Of a DNA stretch of 13,748 nt, positions 1-7,545 are shown in pieces. The stretch spans positions 1 to 13,748 of the forward strand of contig CAMWLX010000047.1 in assembly GCA_947175225.1 (NCBI GenBank), read 5' to 3'. The DNA comes from an uncultured Porphyromonadaceae bacterium (lineage in GTDB: Bacteria > Bacteroidota > Bacteroidia > Bacteroidales > Muribaculaceae). Position numbers and translations under genes: made by a program. Each line of letters begins with the position of its first letter. Positions within the stretch are counted from its first letter, which is position 1. A model generated the notes under the pieces. It was not told where the DNA came from. It saw nothing but the letters and a program-made list of their open reading frames with translations, and searched no databases.

Positions 1-55
1 TGGCATTCTCTTATTTGCCCAACAGCGACATACCGCCATCGGAAATAGCGAAGAA
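1..55 (+). repeat. Direct repeat copy 1, at the window edge
   Basis: Bases 1-55 are identical to 928-982 and the match stops exactly at base 56 (A versus G). The period is 927 bases (309 codons), so the reading frame is kept. Both copies encode AFSYLPNSDIPPSEIAKK at a B-to-A module boundary. That the match runs from the very first base suggests a contig end in a repeat; see findings. Confidence 0.95.
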
Positions 56-2711
56 AGAGGTCGACAGCTTCACAGTGAAGAAGCCGGAAACAAGCTATGA
101 CTTCCCATCCAGAATGCTCACTATCACATGCGCCACTGAAGGAGCCGCCATCAGCTACCGCATAGGAGATGCATTGGATTGGACCGAATACACCAAAGAA
201 CCGATAAGGATAGCGCGCAACTGCACGGTCTACGCGAAGGCGACCCTCAAGGACTTCAACGACTCCCCGGAGGAGAAGAAAGAAATATCGGACTTCCCTG
301 ACGTGATGCCGGAGCCAACGATCAGTTTCATCGAGGGAGAAGGAATGGTCGAGATCACAGGCAAGAGGGAAGACCTGAAGTTCCGCTATGCCCTCGGCGG
401 CGCAGCGCCTACGATGGAGAGCACGCTGTACGCAGGCAAGTTCCCGCTGCTGGTCAACGACACGATTAAGGCCTTCGCATATATCGAAGACTGCGACGTG
501 GCGCCCTCGGGCATGACCACAGAGATTGTTACATACTACCAGACACCCCGGCCGAGCGGCCATTTCGACCTGCCGACAAGGAGCGTCGAGCTAAGCTGCG
601 ACAAAAATGATGCGACTATCTACTACCGCATCGGTGTCAACGGCGAATGGAAGAAATACGAACAGAAGTTCACAGTAGGGCGCAACTGCACGGTGTATGC
701 TTACGCGACGTTCCCGGGCTACACGGACTCCGAGGAGTATAAGCTTGAGGTTACAGGCTTCCCCGACTCGATGCCGATGCCGGAGATCACATTTGCTAAC
801 GACACAGTCAGAATTAGCTGCGATAGAAAGGATGCAGCGATCCGCTACACGCTCGACGGCAAGGAGCCGACGATGGGAAGCACCCTATATGAAGGTCCGT
901 TCGCCCTGACGCACAATGCCACTATCTTGGCATTCTCTTATTTGCCCAACAGCGACATACCGCCATCGGAAATAGCGAAGAAGGTTGTTGATACATTCAC
1001 TACAGCGAAGCCAACAGGAACATATGATCCTGCAACAGCAACTGTGACTCTATCCTGCGATACAGAAGAAGCCGTAATCAGCTATCGCTTCAACCCGAAT
1101 GATGATTGGACTCTGTATACAGACCCAATTATCGTCAAAGGAAACTGCACACTATATGCCAAGGCTATTGCCGAGGGATATAACGAATCTGAAATCTTAG
1201 TAATGGAAATTCAGGAATTCAAGTGCACCCCTGTTGACATTGATTATAATGGACACTTTGTAATCATGTCATCAGCTGATACCGCTGCTAAAATCAGATA
1301 TACTGTAGATGGTACGGATCCTGATGCTGACAATGGCATTGACTATTCAGAAGAATTCGATGCAGAAGGACTCTGCACCGTCAAGGCCATAGCCATCAGA
1401 GAGGGTTATCAGAATTCTGAGATCAAAGAACGCAAGATTGAAGGATATGCTGACGAATATCATGCTGAGACAGCCGTCGGAGGTGTACTCGCTTCCTGCT
1501 TCGGTTGGAAAGATCTTGAGAGCATCAGCGAATTGAGAGTGGAAGGCATACTCAATGATGCCGACTACGAATTCCTGACATCGATGAAAGCCTTGCGCTA
1601 TCTCGACATTGAGGAAGTAAGGAGGGCAAATATTCCCGACAATGCATTCCGCAACTCAGGACTCGTCAGCATAATCATGCCGTCAGACTTGTCTCAATAT
1701 GGCGACAGCATACTTTCCGGCTGTACGAATCTATGTGGCATAATCTGGAACTCAACGATAATGGATATTGAATCTCGTCTGACACAAGGACTCGCTAATC
1801 AGAACGTGCTTCTTTATGTGCCGACAGAAATCAATGTCGCAGATGCCGACAAGCTGAATATCGTAGTCGATGATGAAGCATCTTCAATCATCCTCCATGA
1901 CGGATGTCCGTTTGACGTGGCAAGAGAATTCACAGCCGCTGAAATCAGTTTCACCCGCAACTTCACTAAGAAGACAGTGGATGGAATATGCAGCGGTTGG
2001 GAAACTCTCACCCTTCCTTTCGAGCCTGAGCAGATACGTAACGAAAAGCATGGCGACCTCGTATCGTTCTCAGCTTGGGACGGCGACTACAATGGAGACA
2101 AGAAACCTTTCTGGCTCTATAAGTCGGAAGAGAATGATTGGAAATTGGCAGATCGTATTCTTCCGAATGTGCCTTACATCATCTCGATGCCTAACGATTC
2201 AAACTACGTCGAAGATTTCAGGCTTGGAGGTAATGTGACATTCAGCGCAAAAGACGTGACGCTCATTCCTGATTCGATCAATCCGAAGAGCTGTGAATGG
2301 AAGCATAGCGCTCTCTTTGTCGGTACATATATGCCTGTGGAAGGCCCGACTATCAGGTCGCTCAATGTCGAAGAATTTGACGACCATCTGCCGGGCAGCA
2401 TATTTGTAGAGAATGTCAAGACATTGCCATTCGGAGCATATATCACCGGCACTTCAAGAAAGTCGATACCAATCTTCGGCGATTGGAATGCAATGGAGAT
2501 GTTGACAGTGGCAAACAATGGTCTGGAGGTTGAGACTCCGGCTCCCGGAATCCTTCGCATTACAAGCGACCGCAAACGCAGGGTAGACGTAATGACCGTC
2601 ACCGGCGTAGTGATTCGCTCACTGTATTTCATGGGAGGGGAGACCGTCACAATCGAAGGACTTACCCGCGACCTCTACATCGTAGGCCAAAAGAAGGTAA
2701 TGGTCAAGTAA
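3..2711 (+). CDS. Large secreted repeat protein, 5'-truncated: chitobiase/Fn3-associated-like modules, BspA-like LRR segment, C-terminal sorting-like domain
   Basis: The frame is open to the first base, so the true start and signal peptide lie upstream; the TTG at 15 sits inside a repeat and is not a start. Up to about base 1450, two module types alternate. Type A carries a (T/S)C...YR...W..Y...NCT(V/L)YA pattern (three copies: ~60-300, ~540-770, ~1000-1220). Type B carries a (R)Y-T-(L/V)DG..PT..STLY.G pattern (~312-530, ~783-980, ~1230-1440) and resembles the CHB_HEX_C_1 / Fn3-associated beta-sandwich families. Bases ~1530-1830 encode a BspA-like leucine-rich segment (LRYLDI, NAFRNSGLVSIIMPS). 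A domain around 1992-2400 begins SGWETLTLPFEP. The last ~65 residues (VDVMTVTGVVIRSLY...YIVGQKKVMVK) resemble a T9SS-type C-terminal sorting domain. A cell-surface or secreted adhesin/binding role is inferred; no catalytic motif is visible. It is the first visible gene of a probable three-gene operon. Confidence 0.85.
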   Translation, partial: AFSYLPNSDIPPSEIAKKEVDSFTVKKPETSYDFPSRMLTITCATEGAAISYRIGDALDWTEYTKEPIRIARNCTVYAKATLKDFNDSPEEKKEISDFPDVMPEPTISFIEGEGMVEITGKREDLKFRYALGGAAPTMESTLYAGKFPLLVNDTIKAFAYIEDCDVAPSGMTTEIVTYYQTPRPSGHFDLPTRSVELSCDKNDATIYYRIGVNGEWKKYEQKFTVGRNCTVYAYATFPGYTDSEEYKLEVTGFPDSMPMPEITFANDTVRISCDRKDAAIRYTLDGKEPTMGSTLYEGPFALTHNATILAFSYLPNSDIPPSEIAKKVVDTFTTAKPTGTYDPATATVTLSCDTEEAVISYRFNPNDDWTLYTDPIIVKGNCTLYAKAIAEGYNESEILVMEIQEFKCTPVDIDYNGHFVIMSSADTAAKIRYTVDGTDPDADNGIDYSEEFDAEGLCTVKAIAIREGYQNSEIKERKIEGYADEYHAETAVGGVLASCFGWKDLESISELRVEGILNDADYEFLTSMKALRYLDIEEVRRANIPDNAFRNSGLVSIIMPSDLSQYGDSILSGCTNLCGIIWNSTIMDIESRLTQGLANQNVLLYVPTEINVADADKLNIVVDDEASSIILHDGCPFDVAREFTAAEISFTRNFTKKTVDGICSGWETLTLPFEPEQIRNEKHGDLVSFSAWDGDYNGDKKPFWLYKSEENDWKLADRILPNVPYIISMPNDSNYVEDFRLGGNVTFSAKDVTLIPDSINPKSCEWKHSALFVGTYMPVEGPTIRSLNVEEFDDHLPGSIFVENVKTLPFGAYITGTSRKSIPIFGDWNAMEMLTVANNGLEVETPAPGILRITSDRKRRVDVMTVTGVVIRSLYFMGGETVTIEGLTRDLYIVGQKKVMVK
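928..982 (+). repeat. Direct repeat copy 2, internal
   Basis: Exact copy of bases 1-55. Downstream the two copies diverge in DNA but stay similar in protein (KKEVDSFT versus KKVVDTFT). This marks a higher-order repeat of four modules (A-B-A-B) per 927 bases, built on a simpler B+A unit of about 157 residues (471 bases between the equivalent starts at 312 and 783). Confidence 0.95.
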
Positions 2712-2715
2712 TAAA

Positions 2716-2760
2716 TGTCAGACGTGTCCGAAAGGTCTGACATTTCGGACACGTCTGACA
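2716..2760. terminator. 18-bp perfect inverted repeat between the repeat protein and the PEGA gene
   Basis: Left arm TGTCAGACGTGTCCGAAA (2716-2733) is perfectly complementary to right arm 2743-2760, with the 9-base loop GGTCTGACA. It begins 4 bases after the upstream stop. No T-run follows on either strand, so it is not a classic intrinsic terminator; it may be a 3'-end-protecting or attenuating hairpin, or an intergenic repeat element. The loop itself repeats GTCTGACA, which allows an alternative 8-bp hairpin (2716-2723 with 2735-2742). Confidence 0.5.
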
Positions 2761-2789
2761 AACAATAACCCAAAAATATCCAAATAATA

Positions 2790-4319
2790 ATGAAGTTTCT
2801 AAAGATTGCTGTCGTGGCGGGAACTCTTCTGAGTTCCTTCCCTTCGATGGCTCAAAAACTCGAAAGCCGCGACTTTAAGGTCACAAACGAGGCCACTGCC
2901 CGACTGCAGGGCACGTCGGTGACCGACGAGAACAGCGGAAAGAAAGCTGCCCTCATCAAAATATACACTCCTTTTCAGAATGAAGTATTAGGTTTTGACG
3001 CAGGTCTCTTCCAGATCCTTGGCCGCAAGCAGGCCGGTCCGGGCGAGGTGTGGCTCTATGTTCCGGAGCGCACACAGAAAGTCACGGTCAATCACCCCAA
3101 GTATAGCCCTACCATAATCTGGTTTGTCGGGACGGAGGCAGAAGCCGGCAAGACTTACACTGTCGAGCTTAATGTTGAAGGACGCAACGTAGCTCTCATT
3201 GCTTCGACACCCAATGCAGAGATCACAGTCGACGGAGAACCACAAGGGAAGTCTCCTGTCAACATGCACATGCCGCTTGGATCGCATATTGTGCGTGCAG
3301 AAATGGGTTCACTTCTTTATGAAGACATCGTCACATTGACTCAGGATGGCCCCACGCAGTTCAACCTCCGGATGGAAGATGAAAACAAGAAGTTTGGCGA
3401 TGTTGACATTGAAGTGGCTGACGGTGCCGAGCTTTGGTTTCAGGATGTCCGCGAAGGTGTCGGTTCGCTCCACAAGCATCTCAAAGCCGGCAACTACGTA
3501 GTGACAGCCAAACTCCCCGACCACGAGGACCAGACCACGGCATTCACCGTTGAGGCAGGCAAGACTAAGACTGTCACGGCAACTCCTCCTTTGGCTCACC
3601 TTGGATACCTTGAATTAGTCACCGAGCCTACCTATGGCGTGACTGTCATGCAGGGTGACTCCTTAGTGGACCTTCAGCCTACGATGCAACTCCCCGTGGC
3701 TCGATATGAGTACGACTTCACGAAGAAAGGTTATTATCCACAGACTCTTAAGTTCCGCATCGAACGCGGCGAAACACTGCGCGACACCATCCGCCTCGAG
3801 AGAATCCAGTATGTGAAGAAGACTACAGGCTATGCCGCCGTATCCTTTGGCTACGGAAGCAAACCCTTTGTCGGCTTCACCCTCGGGGGATATTACGAGA
3901 ATGTCAATCTTGAGCTTAGCTACAATTTAGGATTAGGAAGGAGTAATGAAGTACATTGGTTTGACCGTAACGACCATATTGAGATGGGTTCATATACCTA
4001 CCGAATGGATGAAATGGCAGTGCGAGCCGGCTATCAGCTCCGCTTTGCTGAGCGTTTCGGTCTCACACCTCAGGCAGGATTCATGATTCAGCGTCTTGCA
4101 GCAAATGAGAAGGATGCCCCGGGCAATGGCTACACACAGCCTTGCGCTACTGTTGGAGCACGCTTCACATATCATCCTGTGCAGCATCTTGGATTTTTCA
4201 TCACTCCGGAATATGCCATTCCTGTCTCAACTAAAGGTGATATTGTCGAGCTCTTCAAGAATGGAGGCCTTACAAGGGGAGGATTCCGGGGCTCAATTGG
4301 CATTTCTGTTTCTCTTTGA
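2790..4319 (+). CDS. PEGA-domain protein with C-terminal outer-membrane beta-barrel (predicted)
   Basis: A 509-residue exported protein. The start is followed by a signal peptide (MKFLKIAVVAGTLLSSFPSMA, cleavage likely before QK at residue 22). Residues ~134-196 form a PEGA-like domain (STPNAEITVDGEPQGKSP...), and ~200-345 look like two further small beta modules of similar kind (AGNYVVTAKLPDHE; YEYDFTKKGYYP). From about residue 345, alternating hydrophobic/aromatic strands and Gly turns (GYAAVSFGYGSKPFVGFTLGGYY...) run to the final GSIGISVSL, as in small outer-membrane barrels. PEGA domains are known as extracytoplasmic, surface-associated modules; their ligand here cannot be told from sequence. 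It lies 78 bases after the repeat protein and 38 bases before a lipoprotein gene, so co-transcription is likely. A role as outer-membrane anchor or partner of the flanking exported proteins is inference. Confidence 0.85.
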   Translation: MKFLKIAVVAGTLLSSFPSMAQKLESRDFKVTNEATARLQGTSVTDENSGKKAALIKIYTPFQNEVLGFDAGLFQILGRKQAGPGEVWLYVPERTQKVTVNHPKYSPTIIWFVGTEAEAGKTYTVELNVEGRNVALIASTPNAEITVDGEPQGKSPVNMHMPLGSHIVRAEMGSLLYEDIVTLTQDGPTQFNLRMEDENKKFGDVDIEVADGAELWFQDVREGVGSLHKHLKAGNYVVTAKLPDHEDQTTAFTVEAGKTKTVTATPPLAHLGYLELVTEPTYGVTVMQGDSLVDLQPTMQLPVARYEYDFTKKGYYPQTLKFRIERGETLRDTIRLERIQYVKKTTGYAAVSFGYGSKPFVGFTLGGYYENVNLELSYNLGLGRSNEVHWFDRNDHIEMGSYTYRMDEMAVRAGYQLRFAERFGLTPQAGFMIQRLAANEKDAPGNGYTQPCATVGARFTYHPVQHLGFFITPEYAIPVSTKGDIVELFKNGGLTRGGFRGSIGISVSL

Positions 4320-4357
4320 AGTTTAAACAACTTCTTTAATAAAACATATAGCAAACG

Positions 4358-6040
4358 ATGAATACGAAATATATCTATGGAATCATAGCTTCCGTCATGC
4401 TGATGATTGGAGTTGTAGCTTGCAGCGACAATTTTAATGCCAACCTTGAGCCTTTTGAAACTGAAACTACCCTATCAGCCCAAATAGATGGAACGGACTT
4501 GAGGAAGCTGACGTTCTCAGCAGAACCTCAGGACACAACAATCACCATCATCAGTAATACTCGTTGGGCAGTCGCAGTGTCAGATGGAGGTTGGTGTAGT
4601 GTCAATGTCGTAAGTGGAAGAGGAAATGGAAGCGTAGTGCTTTCTGTTCTTGAAGATATGATAAGCGACCGAGATTGTGAAGTGGTTCTTTATAAGCTAA
4701 ATGCACAAGGGGAGAGAATTAATGATGGAAGATGGATTATCGCAGTCAATCAAAAATCAAGCGACGTAAAGCTGTCGCCTGCATCTCTCGAACCATTTCC
4801 TGCTCAGCCTTTAAAAGGAGCGGAATTTGAGATCACAGCTACTAACGTAGTATGGACTCTTTCAGTAAATTATGGGAAAGAAGATGTGAAATTTATCTCC
4901 ATACAGCCTATTTCAGGAATGACCGAGACTCCCGACGGCAATTATACCGGAACAGAGAATGCCAAATTCTCCATTTCACTGCAAAATAATGGTACGGCTG
5001 CCGTACGTAACGCAACTCTTGAACTAACGAGCAATGCAGGATCTTATTCAGTGGAAATCACGCAACAGAAATCGGAATACACATTTGACGTTTCTCCCAA
5101 CAGCACAAGATACATAGATCCGCGAGGTGGGGAAGAAGAATTCTTTATCCGTTCTCTTTCCGGTTGGAATGTCAGTACAAATGAGGATTGGATCACTTTC
5201 TCAGATAGCGGAATGAGCGAGGGGAGTGACAGTAGAGTTGGCATCAAAGCATTCTTCTCTCCTAATACTAATGGAAGATCCCGAAGAGGTGTCATTTATT
5301 TCAAACCTGTAAATGAAGGTTATGTGCCGGTTGATGTTGAAATCGTACAGAATGGTTATGACTTGGAATTTGAAGTAAGCCTATCTAATGGAGAAGATCC
5401 TGTCACGGCAGCCGGAGGAGAACTGACCTATAGCCTTGACTCTCGTTTTGATTGGGCAGTTTCTTTTCCTGACTGGATTAAGATTAATGATAACCCTACT
5501 GCGAGTGGAAAGGCATCTGATACTCGTCAGACTGTCAATTTTAGCATAGAGGTCAATAATTCTTATTCCTCACGTTCTGATTCAATTGTATTCACTCCAC
5601 TTGCCACTGATGGTTTTGCCGGAAATGTGACATTGGATCCATCCAAAGTTGGGGTCTATAAGAAAAAATTCTTCATCGAGCAAGAAGGGGGACAAAAAGC
5701 TGCAATCAGTGTCCCTTGGATTGGAGAAATCTATGAGCATAATAAGTTGATGTTAAATTTCAATTTTTATTCTCCCTATTATGAAGTAGTGGAAGCCGGG
5801 CTCCGATGGAAGAAGGAAGGTGCTGATGAATGGGCGGGATCGGAGTCTGTTGTCATTTCCAATCAGAAGTCAGCCACAGTGTCATTCCTACTTGAAGGAT
5901 TGCAGACTCTCACTTCCTATGTGGCACAAGGCTACGTAAAATATTCTAATGGAGAAATCGTAGATGGAAAAATATGCGAACCGTTTACAACAGCGGGCTT
6001 CTATCCCGGAATTGACAGCAATCCGGCTCCAAATAGATAG
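4358..6040 (+). CDS. BACON-domain surface lipoprotein with C-terminal Fn3-like domain
   Basis: A 560-residue protein with a lipoprotein signal peptide ending GVVAC, acylated Cys near residue 22. Four consecutive BACON-like beta domains are visible at roughly residues 40-135, 140-237, 240-331 and 333-447. Each has the NTRW / NVVW / LSGWNVS.EDWI / FDWAVSFPDWI aromatic core and a closing V.I.Q strand (VNQKSS, ITQQKS, IVQNGY, IEQEGG). Residues ~450-545 look like an Fn3-type domain (VEAGLRWKKEG...EGLQTLTSYVAQGYVKY). BACON domains are known from Bacteroidetes surface proteins and are often linked to carbohydrate or mucin binding; no enzyme domain is attached here. The gene ends just before a strong terminator, so it is the last gene of the first transcription unit. 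A binding or scaffold role at the outer membrane is inferred. Confidence 0.88.
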   Translation: MNTKYIYGIIASVMLMIGVVACSDNFNANLEPFETETTLSAQIDGTDLRKLTFSAEPQDTTITIISNTRWAVAVSDGGWCSVNVVSGRGNGSVVLSVLEDMISDRDCEVVLYKLNAQGERINDGRWIIAVNQKSSDVKLSPASLEPFPAQPLKGAEFEITATNVVWTLSVNYGKEDVKFISIQPISGMTETPDGNYTGTENAKFSISLQNNGTAAVRNATLELTSNAGSYSVEITQQKSEYTFDVSPNSTRYIDPRGGEEEFFIRSLSGWNVSTNEDWITFSDSGMSEGSDSRVGIKAFFSPNTNGRSRRGVIYFKPVNEGYVPVDVEIVQNGYDLEFEVSLSNGEDPVTAAGGELTYSLDSRFDWAVSFPDWIKINDNPTASGKASDTRQTVNFSIEVNNSYSSRSDSIVFTPLATDGFAGNVTLDPSKVGVYKKKFFIEQEGGQKAAISVPWIGEIYEHNKLMLNFNFYSPYYEVVEAGLRWKKEGADEWAGSESVVISNQKSATVSFLLEGLQTLTSYVAQGYVKYSNGEIVDGKICEPFTTAGFYPGIDSNPAPNR

Positions 6041-6063
6041 ACACTACCAAATCGAAACAATCC

Positions 6064-6101
6064 CACGCATCCGGAGCCGACCTCTCCGGATGCGTGTTTT
6101 T
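6064..6101 (+). terminator. Strong intrinsic terminator
   Basis: A perfect 13-bp GC-rich stem (CACGCATCCGGAG at 6064-6076 paired with 6084-6096), a 7-base loop and a run of five T directly after. It begins 23 bases after the BACON gene's stop and closes the first three-gene unit. Confidence 0.95.
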
Positions 6102-6163
6102 AATTGCGCGAAGCTAAAACAAAATAAGCGATGCAATAATTGGAGCTATTTTTCGTTATAATT

Positions 6164-6244
6164 TTATGGGTTATCCAAATCTACGGGTTCCCATAGCATC
6201 ATAACACTATAACCCCATAACCCAAGTCTCGCTATGTGAGACTT
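6164..6244 (+). promoter_or_regulatory. Structured leader upstream of the C11 protease gene
   Basis: TTATGGGTTAT (6164-6174) can pair with 6209-6220 as an 11-bp stem with one bulged C. The right arm lies within three imperfect 8-base tandem repeats: ATAACACT, ATAACCCC, ATAACCCA (6201-6224). A second perfect hairpin follows, AAGTCTC / GAGACTT (6224-6230 / 6238-6244) with a 7-base loop, ending 10 bases before the ATG at 6255. I see no clear TAnnTTTG box here on the + strand. Function (mRNA structure or protein-binding site) is inference. Confidence 0.4.
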
Positions 6245-6254
6245 ATTTAAAACT

Positions 6255-7439
6255 ATGAATAGAATTCTTACTTTGCTTTTTGCAACCGCTTTGCTTTTCG
6301 CTCTCCCTTCCTGTCATAAAGACAAGAATGAAGAGCCAAAGGAATCTAAGTCGAAGCGTACCGTACTGATATATGCAGTGGCATCCAATAATCTTGCTTC
6401 CTTCCTTATAGAAGATAAAAATGAGATGATCCAAGCTGCCCCCAATATAGAGGGGCTTGGAAAAGATATCCATGTGCTCCTGTATAGCGTAGCTTCACAG
6501 TCTGCCACTGAAGCAACTCTTGCCGAGCTCCTCCCGGATGACTCCGGACAGTGGAATTTCTCTACTATAAAAAGCTACGACCGCAACACTTTTTCCACCG
6601 ACCCTGAGCGTATGAGTGAAGTCTTCTCCGACCTCCGCGACGAAGCCCCTGCCGACAACTACGGCCTTATCTTCTGGAGTCACGGAACAGGTTGGATTCC
6701 TAACTTTACGGACCATGAGGTGCCTCAAACAACCCCCCAAGGTATGCAGAAAAGCTACGGCTCAGATAAATTCGGGGGTGTGACAGATTATTGTGACCTC
6801 GATGAACTCGCCACGGCAATTCCCGACCGTATGTTCGACTACATTTGGTTTGACCTTTGCTATATGATGGGGGTTGAAGTTGTCTATCAACTACGCAATA
6901 AGTGTGACTTCATAGGTGGCTACCCGACCGAAGACTGGAGCCCCGGCATGAACTATGATGTGACTCTCCCTATGCTTTCCGCCCAAACTCCCGATCTTGT
7001 TGGCACCGGTAAGGCTTTCTATGATTATTATAACAACCAAGATTTGGCAGTGACTATAACAGTGATGAAGACCGATGGCCTCGACCGCTTGGCTCAGGCA
7101 GCCGCAGATGTCTATTCCTATGGCCAGCGTCCTACTTCTAAGGCAGGGTTGCAGAACTATAGCCGTCTCCGGACCGCATTGTACGATTTTGGACAGTACA
7201 CAAAGAAATACCTCGAAGAGTCAGATGCTCAGTCAAAGGCTTTGACAGATGCTTTCGACGCTGCATTAAAAGACATTACCCTATATGCCGGATGCACTAC
7301 CAAAAATTTCAACGGCACCCAGAATGCATTTGACCCTGCACAATACTCCGGCCTCTCATGCCACTTCCCGGGGACTTCAACCCGGCAGGCTGAAACTTAC
7401 TATGAATCTCTCGACTGGTATCAACACACCAAGCCTTAA
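6255..7439 (+). CDS. Clostripain-family (peptidase C11) cysteine protease, lipoprotein
   Basis: A 394-residue protein with a lipoprotein signal peptide (LLFALPSC, Cys20), so probably anchored to a membrane on the outside of the cell. The C11 catalytic pair is recognisable: His143 in the FWSHGTGW motif and Cys202 in FDLCYMMGVEVVYQLR, followed by the usual IGGYPTEDWSPGM stretch. Members of this clan CD family cleave after Arg, sometimes Lys; known relatives are clostripain and the Bacteroides fragilis protease fragipain, which activates a secreted toxin. The length is normal and both catalytic residues are present, so it looks active. It stands alone between the terminator at 6101 and the lepA promoter. 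The substrate is unknown; the fimbrillins encoded 2 kb downstream have suitable basic sites (see findings). Confidence 0.92.
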   Translation: MNRILTLLFATALLFALPSCHKDKNEEPKESKSKRTVLIYAVASNNLASFLIEDKNEMIQAAPNIEGLGKDIHVLLYSVASQSATEATLAELLPDDSGQWNFSTIKSYDRNTFSTDPERMSEVFSDLRDEAPADNYGLIFWSHGTGWIPNFTDHEVPQTTPQGMQKSYGSDKFGGVTDYCDLDELATAIPDRMFDYIWFDLCYMMGVEVVYQLRNKCDFIGGYPTEDWSPGMNYDVTLPMLSAQTPDLVGTGKAFYDYYNNQDLAVTITVMKTDGLDRLAQAAADVYSYGQRPTSKAGLQNYSRLRTALYDFGQYTKKYLEESDAQSKALTDAFDAALKDITLYAGCTTKNFNGTQNAFDPAQYSGLSCHFPGTSTRQAETYYESLDWYQHTKP

Positions 7440-7452
7440 AGACGCACGCTTC

Positions 7453-7467
7453 GGGCATCCTATGCCC
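7453..7467 (+). terminator. Weak terminator-like hairpin after the C11 protease
   Basis: GGGCAT / ATGCCC form a 6-bp stem with a 3-base loop, 14 bases after the stop codon. A T-run occurs only about 10 bases farther on, so termination would be weak. Confidence 0.3.
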
Positions 7468-7517
7468 AAAATACAATATTTTTCGGAGAAATAATTCATA
7501 TTCTGAAAAAAAAATTG

Positions 7518-7525
7518 TAAATTTG
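7518..7525 (+). promoter_or_regulatory. Bacteroidetes-type -7 promoter element for lepA
   Basis: TAAATTTG matches the Bacteroidetes -7 consensus TAnnTTTG and lies 20 bases before the lepA ATG, giving a very short leader. No good TTTG -33 box is seen at the expected distance (the sequence there is TTCA). The element sits in a near-perfect inverted repeat, TGTAAATTTG (7516-7525) against CAATTTACA (7530-7538), which could be an operator or a 5' hairpin. Confidence 0.55.
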
Positions 7526-7545
7526 TAGCCAATTTACACGTAAAT

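Noticed and set aside
15..17. TTG as start codon of the first gene
   Set aside because: The frame stays open upstream to base 3, the codons before it (A-F-S-Y) match the internal repeat copy, and no signal peptide follows.
1870..2238. 122-residue + strand frame inside the repeat protein
   Set aside because: Shifted frame within a clearly coding region, with no domain or plausible independent start.
2204..2650. 148-residue frame on the minus strand
   Set aside because: It lies wholly opposite the coding C-terminal part of the repeat protein, has no recognisable domain or signal, and looks like a compositional shadow.
6157..6162. TATAAT as a -10 box for the C11 gene
   Set aside because: Bacteroidetes primary sigma factors use TAnnTTTG rather than TATAAT, and no matching upstream element is present.
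6175..6183. TAGATTTG on the minus strand as a promoter toward the BACON gene
   Set aside because: It would only run antisense into the terminator and the BACON gene; a match of this length is expected by chance in AT-rich DNA.
6201..6224. 8-base tandem repeats as replication iterons or a CRISPR remnant
   Set aside because: Only three imperfect short copies, no spacers, no replication initiator or cas gene nearby.
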